DNA of 64,000 nucleotides from Lucifuga dentata (lineage: Eukaryota > Chordata > Actinopteri > Ophidiiformes > Bythitidae), in NCBI GenBank assembly GCA_014773175.1, contig VXCM01002789.1:103567-167566 (forward strand). The letters run 5' to 3'. The first letter of the stretch is position 1. The number at the start of each line of letters is the position of its first letter. The notes under the pieces were generated by a model, which did not search any database, had not been told where the DNA came from, and saw nothing but the letters and a program-made list of their open reading frames with translations. Below, one piece after another: positions 58,416 to 64,000 of the stretch. Position numbers and translations under genes: made by a program.

Positions 58416-59292
58416 CCAAGATCTGGAATCCTGGAGCTACAGTCTCTAGATGACTGTGGTCTTATGGCTCAAACTCCAGCAGACCTTCAGTCAAGAGATT
58501 CAAGATTTATGAGATTCAAATCATTCATAAGAACCTTATTATCATTATGTAATGTAACAAAATTGCAGTTGTGACACAACAAAACACACAAATTTTTACA
58601 CAAAAGAAAAGAAAACAGCAAAAATGGCCCATAATGATCATCAGTCCTTAAAAGTACCATACTGGTGATTTTGGAAACCAGAAACTGGAAGTAACGAAGT
58701 GATTTATTTGTGGTTGCAAAGCAGCTCACCCAAATCAATAAAAAAACCAACTCTATCAATTTGATGATTTGACGACTCAGCCGAGTCCATTTCATGTGGT
58801 CGTATCACATTATGCACAAAGAGCACCATGTACACCACACTATTTTATGACAAACCTGTTTAGAGCGTAACATTCACCAGCTTGACTCCTAATGGGAAGC
58901 AGACATCTTGATTGCATAAACCTTTAAGACTCAGGGCAGCAATGGTGTTAACATTTAGGTAATCACATTGCAGAACCTAAAGGCAATTTGCTTTCGTGCG
59001 ACGTGACCTGGAGTCCCATTAGATCAGTTACAAACAGGACTTCTCCCCTGGATTCTTTGCTGTACATTCTGTGACTAACAAGCAACCATAAGGTAGCAGA
59101 ATCCCTGAGGTTACTGATGAAAGAGTAATACGAGCAGAAAGATAAAGAGAGATTTCATGACGAAGCCCAAAATGAAGCAGTGGAGGAAATAAAGCAACTG
59201 AATTTTACTTAAATACACGATGATGACATGATTTTTTGTCGTTAGTGAGCTACCAAGATGCTGATAGTAATGTCTAAACTGCGTCATGTGAT
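58416..59292. other. Mostly single-copy stretch with one eroded TTAA end
   Basis: 58648-58675 (TTAAAAGTACCATACTGGTG) resembles an old left terminus of the TTAA family. Nothing else recognised. Confidence 0.4.
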
Positions 59293-59735
59293 GAAAGAAT
59301 TTAAGGGAAGCCATAGGAAAAGGTATAATGGATAAAGTGTTGCACAGATATTGGTTTACNGAAAGAATTTAAGGGAAGCCATAGGAAAAGGTATAATGGA
59401 TAAAGTGTTGCACAGATATTGGTTTACTCCCAGTAAATGAAAAAGAATAGGTCTTTTAGATCATGATTTATGTTGGAGATGTAAAGAAAAGAAAGAGTTG
59501 TTAATGCATGCCTTGTGGAATTGTTCTGTTGTTTACCCATTTTGGGATAAAATGTTGGCAACTATGGAAGAGGGGCTGGGATTTCCTGTTCCTCATTCAT
59601 CTCAGGTTGAAACTGCTTTGAAATCAACACAAGAAATCAACCCATGGACGTCTGTGAATACAAAAAGAATATACCTTAGTAATTGTAAAATATTTAAAAA
59701 ATCAGGCCAGAAGTCATTAAAAATAAGATAAGAAG
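59293..59735 (+). pseudogene. L1/Tx1-like LINE ORF2 C-terminal remnant
   Basis: The plus-strand frame reads RYWFTPSK, then CWRCKEKKELLMHALWNC (about 59469-59522) and FWDKM. This is the C-x2-C..H..C segment near the C-terminus of L1-type ORF2. It is broken by stops. 59293-59359 and 59361-59427 are the same 67 bases on either side of an N (artefact). Confidence 0.65.
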
Positions 59736-59934
59736 CTGGAGTCAGTCTACAAAATACGGCCAAATCCACTACAAGCCCATGGTTGAAGCCAAGAAATCAA
59801 CTGAAGTTAGCGTAGCAGCTAAGCTAATGCTGTTCATACATAGCAGCGAGTCACTGCTGACCAAAAGTCACTAATTTCACCCCACCACTAGCTTTTTCTG
59901 TCACAGGAAGTACAACAAGCTGCATGTTTTGCAT

Positions 59935-60105
59935 CTCAAATCAGCTGATTGGCTCTCCTCATCATGTGACTTGTGACTGTCTTGTGATTGGCTCTCCTCT
60001 TCACGTGACTTGTGACGTTCTTGGTATTCACCAGGTGTTTCTGCTTCAGGTGGAGAAGCTATTTTGTTGTGTTTCCACCTTTAGCCAGTTAGCTTGTAGC
60101 CAAAC
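59935..60105 (+). repeat. Interspersed repeat, copy 3
   Basis: ATCAGCTGATTGGCTCTCCT, GTTTCTGCTTCAGGTGGA and AGCCAGTTAGCTTGTAGCC match 5170-5310 and 13285-13420. An internal GATTGGCTCTCCTC..GACTTGTGAC unit is doubled here. Confidence 0.6.
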
Positions 60106-60483
60106 CATTTCCAAACAAGAGAGGTAGCTTCCTTTTTCCTGTTTTGATATTCTTTCTCCCGCCTCCCAGACATTTCTGACCAATGAGCAGAGAGAGTGTG
60201 CTCACATGACTTTTGCTGATATACTTTGGTTTGATCAGATGTTTTCCTGATGTGAAACTGAACCAAACAGAGCAGTGGTTGCAACATGAGAACAGTTTAG
60301 TCCCTGATTCATACCAGAGTAAACGATCTACAGCTCTGAAAATGCACCAGGAATTATTTGATAAATTGAGTTAAAAATCAGGCGTAACTCGTACAGCATC
60401 TGTCTGCTTTTACACATTTGATTCAATGTTACATGCCAGTGTTACCTTTCATTAAATGTTCTTAGCTACTCTCTTAGTCACTC
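60106..60483. other. Unassigned spacer
   Basis: Contains ACATGACTTTTGCTG..TTTTCCTGATGTGAAACTG, which resembles 20870-20905 inverted. No gene. Confidence 0.4.
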
Positions 60484-60488
60484 TTTTA

Positions 60489-60931
60489 AGGCCATTACAC
60501 ACCAGAGGTGAATAATTTGTTTAAACATTTCGCACATGAATAATAATTTTTAAACTCACACCCTGATAATGGAGGCTTTCAACATCAATGACAGAGTTTT
60601 ACGTGATGAAATTGTGGCTTTTATTTTTTCGGATCAAGCTAGATTTTTATGAATAGAACATGTTGGACCAATCAAAGTGTTGTTTGCTGGTAACATCACA
60701 CTCAAGTCTTTCAACATGGCGGATCGTCTGATTATGTGTCACAGAACGCTGTCCTGTTGATAAAATGGACAAAAACTATAAAGACAACAAGTATAAAGAC
60801 AGCATAGCTTCATTGTGAATATTTATCTAAGGTCTATCTAAGGTCTTCCTGAAGTTTGTCCAAAAGCGGCGTGATAAAGCTTTAATTCCTGTATCAAACA
60901 GGCTCCGCCTCCTTCATATTGATGAACCAAG

Positions 60932-60980
<49 letters not shown>

Positions 60981-61183
60981 AATCTCCTTTTGTTGTTAAA
61001 TCAGGATCATCATCACTTGTTGCTGACTCACTTTTTTCTTGTGCATTTTTTGGTGTACAAATATTCGTAGAAATTGCGCCACGTTTGGTGTCAATATATT
61101 TACCACCAGAAATTCACATCAGGAAATGTGCACTTTCGTGTCATTTAATTTGCATCGTTCTTGGTGCAGTGGTGTGAAACGGC
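60489..61183. mobile_element. Candidate TIR element with AAGGCCATTACACACC ends
   Basis: AGGCCATTACACACC at the left is inverted at the right as GGTGTGAAACGGCT, and CTTTTA occurs at both boundaries. Ends and target resemble the insert at 19648-20442, so the two may belong to one superfamily. Interior: (CT)n at 60934-60975. No transposase. Confidence 0.45.
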
Positions 61184-61189
61184 TTTTAG

Positions 61190-61513
61190 TTTCACTAGTG
61201 TAGTGCCGAAATCAAAATGCACCTGTTCGGACTGGGCCAGACTTTACGGTATGTGCCGCAGCCTGCTATTAGTGCCCATGGAGCGGAGTGTATGCTGCTG
61301 CCCGTGGAGCATATCCTGCCGCATGGACTACTTTTTACTGGCATAGCTGAATTTGAGAACCGCTCATCCAAACAACTTCACATGTGACGCTGCATGTCTT
61401 TGGGTCCTCAGCAATAAACCTGCTGAGTATCAGCTTCATACAGTGCCGGGTTTTAGAGATAACGGTGCCACAGACAGACAGATGGGCAGAGATTTCTGTC
61501 TTTATAGATAGAT
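61190..61513 (+). mobile_element. Family C repeat copy
   Basis: GGGCCAGACTTTACGG, TTTGAGAACCGCTCATCC, GTGACGCTGCATGTCTTTGG, CCACAGACAGACAGATG and TTTATAGATAGATG, as in the copies at 10850 and 62690. Confidence 0.6.
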
Positions 61514-62689
61514 GTCCGCCTCTGTACATGTATGAAAACTGACAGCTACTTGGATAAACGTTCACATGTTCAGGTGAATTTTGCTCATCTGTTGTGCATA
61601 TATCAGCCCCCCCCCCCCCTCGCCGTCTCACCCACAGGCAGCCGTGCTTTCCTTTGATATTTGTAGATGCCAGATAGCTGTCTATTATACTGTAGCAGCT
61701 ATTGGGGTTAGAGGAGAGGGGTGCGAAACAGCAGCTGATATCTGAGTAAACAGGAGTCATATTATTCTTTATTGTGTGCTGCAAGCTAAGCTGCCACAGA
61801 TTGTTGCCAGGACTCTTCAGGGGGAAAGAGGAGATAAAGGAAAGTTCTTAATGTCAATATGAATGAGGCAGCGCAGCCTGACATCCCCCGCCTCACCCAC
61901 CTCCTTAAACTCCAGGGACCTCTCTAGGCTTCTTTTTTAATATCCTGTGTACGAACATGTGTGCGAGTCTGTATTCAATACCTATGACCGTGCAAACTAA
62001 ACACTCCCCCCTTTCCTCCTCCTCCTCCTCCTCCTCCATCAAAATAGAAGCTGTGCTCGGCGGGGCTGGGTGGGATTACTGAGGTGGAGATGAGGATCTC
62101 TGTTGGGTTTCTGGGGTGATTGCGGCCTGTTGCAAGAGCAAGAATGCATAAATGATGGTTAATTAGTGAAGAGAGGGAGATAACAAAAGATGTGGGGGCA
62201 CCGAATGATAGGCCGCGGTGTTAATTAGAGCTAATGTTTGGTTTAGAAGAAGAAGAAAAAATGGTTGTGTCATGCATATCTTTTGCACATACAAAACATC
62301 TCCATCTCTCTCAGCTTGCACACTCCAAAAAGTCATTTATGTCTGAAACTTTCTAATAAAACTTTCTTAAAATGGTTGAAAAGCAGAGTTAGCATGGTGA
62401 GGATTCTTGTAACTGTTTCCATAACAACTAACCTTATTTTATGCTATTCTAATCTTTAATATTCTTCTTTAATATAGAGACATGAACCTCTGGAAAATTC
62501 TTAAAATAATTCAGTTTATTCGATTGAAATGTTTTCTCATCATTGCACAGATTTTTCACTTCTTTTAGGAAAATAATTTTACAACTAAATAGGATCATTA
62601 AAAAATCGCTAAGTACACTGCATCATGCTAACAGGCGCTGTGATGCCCAAGGCTAACTCATGAAGCTTGCTTTATGACAATCAATGCAC
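61514..62689. other. Mostly single-copy stretch, possibly conserved
   Basis: 62040-62240 is GC-rich, then ends in several TTAATTAG-type homeodomain-like sites (GGTTAATTAGTG, GTTAATTAGAGCTAATG). It could be a conserved non-coding element, but that is not shown by the sequence alone. C run at 61608-61619; (CTC)n near 62016-62035. Confidence 0.35.
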
Positions 62690-62832
62690 CGCTCATCCAA
62701 ACATCTTCACACATGACACTGCACGTCCTTGGGTGCTGAGCAATAAAACTGTTGAATATCAACTTCATACGGCACCGGGTTCTACAGATGTTGGCCACAG
62801 ACAGACAGAGAAACTGTCTTTATAGATAGACA
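62690..62832 (+). mobile_element. Family C repeat, 3' end only
   Basis: CTCATCCAAACATCTTCACA, CTGCACGTCCTTGGGTGCTG and CACAGACAGACAG, ending CTTTATAGATAGAC. Poly(T) with N at 62857 follows. Confidence 0.6.
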
Positions 62833-63036
62833 CCCAATTTTTTTTTTTTTTTTTTANTTTTTTTTTTTTTTTTTTAATTGAGACTTTTTGCAGTGTAAAA
62901 TTCTAGAATTACATTTATCTTCACTGTACTCTGTACTTCTCCCCTCTTTTGTTCTGAAAATGTACACTTTTCACTCTCTCTCTTCCCAGTTACCCAGCTG
63001 TTAGGTGCCTTGATTGATACATATGGTAGTACATCT

Positions 63037-63083
<47 letters not shown>

Positions 63084-63230
63084 CACAATGTGTCAGTGCT
63101 GGCTAATTACCAAATCTCCAGATGAATGTCAGTGTGCGGCACAGTCGGGTGAAGGATCGCATCAGCCACATCAGCTGCAGCAAGTGTAACTGTGAAGGAT
63201 CAAGGTGGTGACAAGCCTTGTTAAGCTCTG

Positions 63231-63266
<36 letters not shown>

Positions 63267-63297
63267 CAATGCAAGGAGACTTAACNGTTAAGCTCTG

Positions 63298-63333
<36 letters not shown>

Positions 63334-63538
63334 CAATGCAAGGAGACTTAACACCTGTAATTGGAGAATAACCCACTTACACACCAACAGGGACCTGAGC
63401 CACTGGTGTGATTTTCATAGGGAGTTTTCATATTGCTCACAGCAACATAACAACAAACAGGTGTGTGTTTGTGATTGGTGTCAGGCTGCGAGAAACAAGA
63501 CGAGCTCTGCCCATAAACCCTTGAATCACACACGTCCT
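62833..63538. repeat. Poly(T), (TG)n tracts and spacer
   Basis: Poly(T) with N at 62857, (TG)n at 63039-63080, and a ~70-bp (TG)n-containing block doubled around the N at 63286 (artefact). No gene. Confidence 0.7.
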
Positions 63539-63824
63539 TTAAAGGACCGCGGAATATAGTCCCAAAAGAAGACCTGCATTTATGGAAAAATTTAAAGGAC
63601 CATGACTTCATAAGGCTGTGTAACTATTAGCAGGAGAAACATGGATTTTTAAGGTGGGTGTATCACTTGAATATTTGATTTTGAAAGATTAAGAGATTTT
63701 GCAAAATATCAGGAAAACTGAAATACGGTTTTATCCTTTGGGAAATGATTGTCAGTAATGTAACATGTACGAAAATTGAATATATTAGGCTCTAACATGC
63801 AAAATGGCCAGTCTGGTCCTTTAA
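63539..63824 (+). mobile_element. 286-bp TTAA deletion derivative
   Basis: It starts TTAAAGGACCGCGGAATATAG: the terminal ~10 bases join directly to internal sequence, removing about 300 bp. The right half is intact and ends GTCTGGTCCTTTAA. The flank completes a GTCCTTTAAAGGAC palindrome. Confidence 0.85.
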
Positions 63825-64000
63825 CATCTCCATGTCACAGACCACAGGCCCCCACTTTATTAGATTATCTCCCATATAGTTCGATTTGTGTTGAATATGT
63901 ATTGAAGTGCAGACATTAATAGCTAGGGCTGTTGAAATTAATACTGGTACAGTGCTGCCAACTTTTTTGGAATACTCTGGAGTGAGATTTTTTTTTTTTT
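63825..64000. other. Unassigned end of window
   Basis: Nothing recognised. The window ends in a T run. Confidence 0.5.

Overview
The window looks like intergenic or intronic DNA from a ray-finned (teleost) fish. It is AT-rich, crowded with (CA)n and (GA)n microsatellites, and carries decayed LINE retrotransposons of the L2-like and L1/Tx1-like groups plus many short DNA transposons with terminal inverted repeats (TIRs). I see no complete host gene, rRNA, tRNA or CRISPR array. The recognisable protein-coding sequence is dead LINE reverse transcriptase. The best host candidate is one possible 53-nt internal exon on the minus strand (53451-53503).

The dominant feature is one family of non-autonomous elements, about 590 bp when whole, with ~89-bp near-perfect TIRs starting TTAAAGGACCATACC and always flanked by TTAA. 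About 25 whole, partial or nested copies together cover roughly a fifth of the window. Two age classes can be told apart. A younger set has termini reading ..CATACCACCCATTTTG.. and an older, more diverged set reads ..CATACCGGTGATTTTG... In all four simple nestings a young copy sits inside an old one, at a TTAA of the old copy. Variants include a 379-bp fold-back form, a 286-bp and a 72-bp deletion derivative, and solo ends. TTAA targets and AGG-type ends recall the T2/Kolobok group; piggyBac is the other TTAA superfamily.

Layout. 1-3.7 kb: ~130-bp repeat units, a TA-flanked element, a TAA-flanked element and a protein-like decayed stretch. 3.7-11.5 kb: two whole TTAA copies, microsatellites, a large old inverted repeat and a gap. 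11.5-17 kb: an element ending in ACCGTATATAC, a composite TA-flanked element and a 24-bp hairpin. 17-23.7 kb: TTAA copies, a minus-strand L2 split by another transposon, and several assembly duplications. 25.4-27.1 kb: an old TTAA copy holding two further elements, one a palindrome with degenerate hammerhead-ribozyme-like cores. 27.6-31.6 kb: LINE remnants and a 1-kb element with CAGTCCCTCC ends. 33-43 kb: the densest TTAA cluster, with nested copies, a local duplication and a 319-N gap. 43.9-55.3 kb: an element carrying a perfect X-box, more nested TTAA copies, a compound (CA)n minisatellite and the candidate exon. 55.4-57.1 kb: the best preserved L2, with two frameshifts and a mutated catalytic motif. 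57-64 kb: a 16-bp minisatellite, an L1 remnant and a last TTAA deletion derivative.

The assembly needs care. At 13 or more sites a single N separates two exact copies of the same ~60-75 bases, and more single Ns sit in homopolymers or dinucleotide runs. These are almost certainly unmerged contig overlaps rather than biological duplications.
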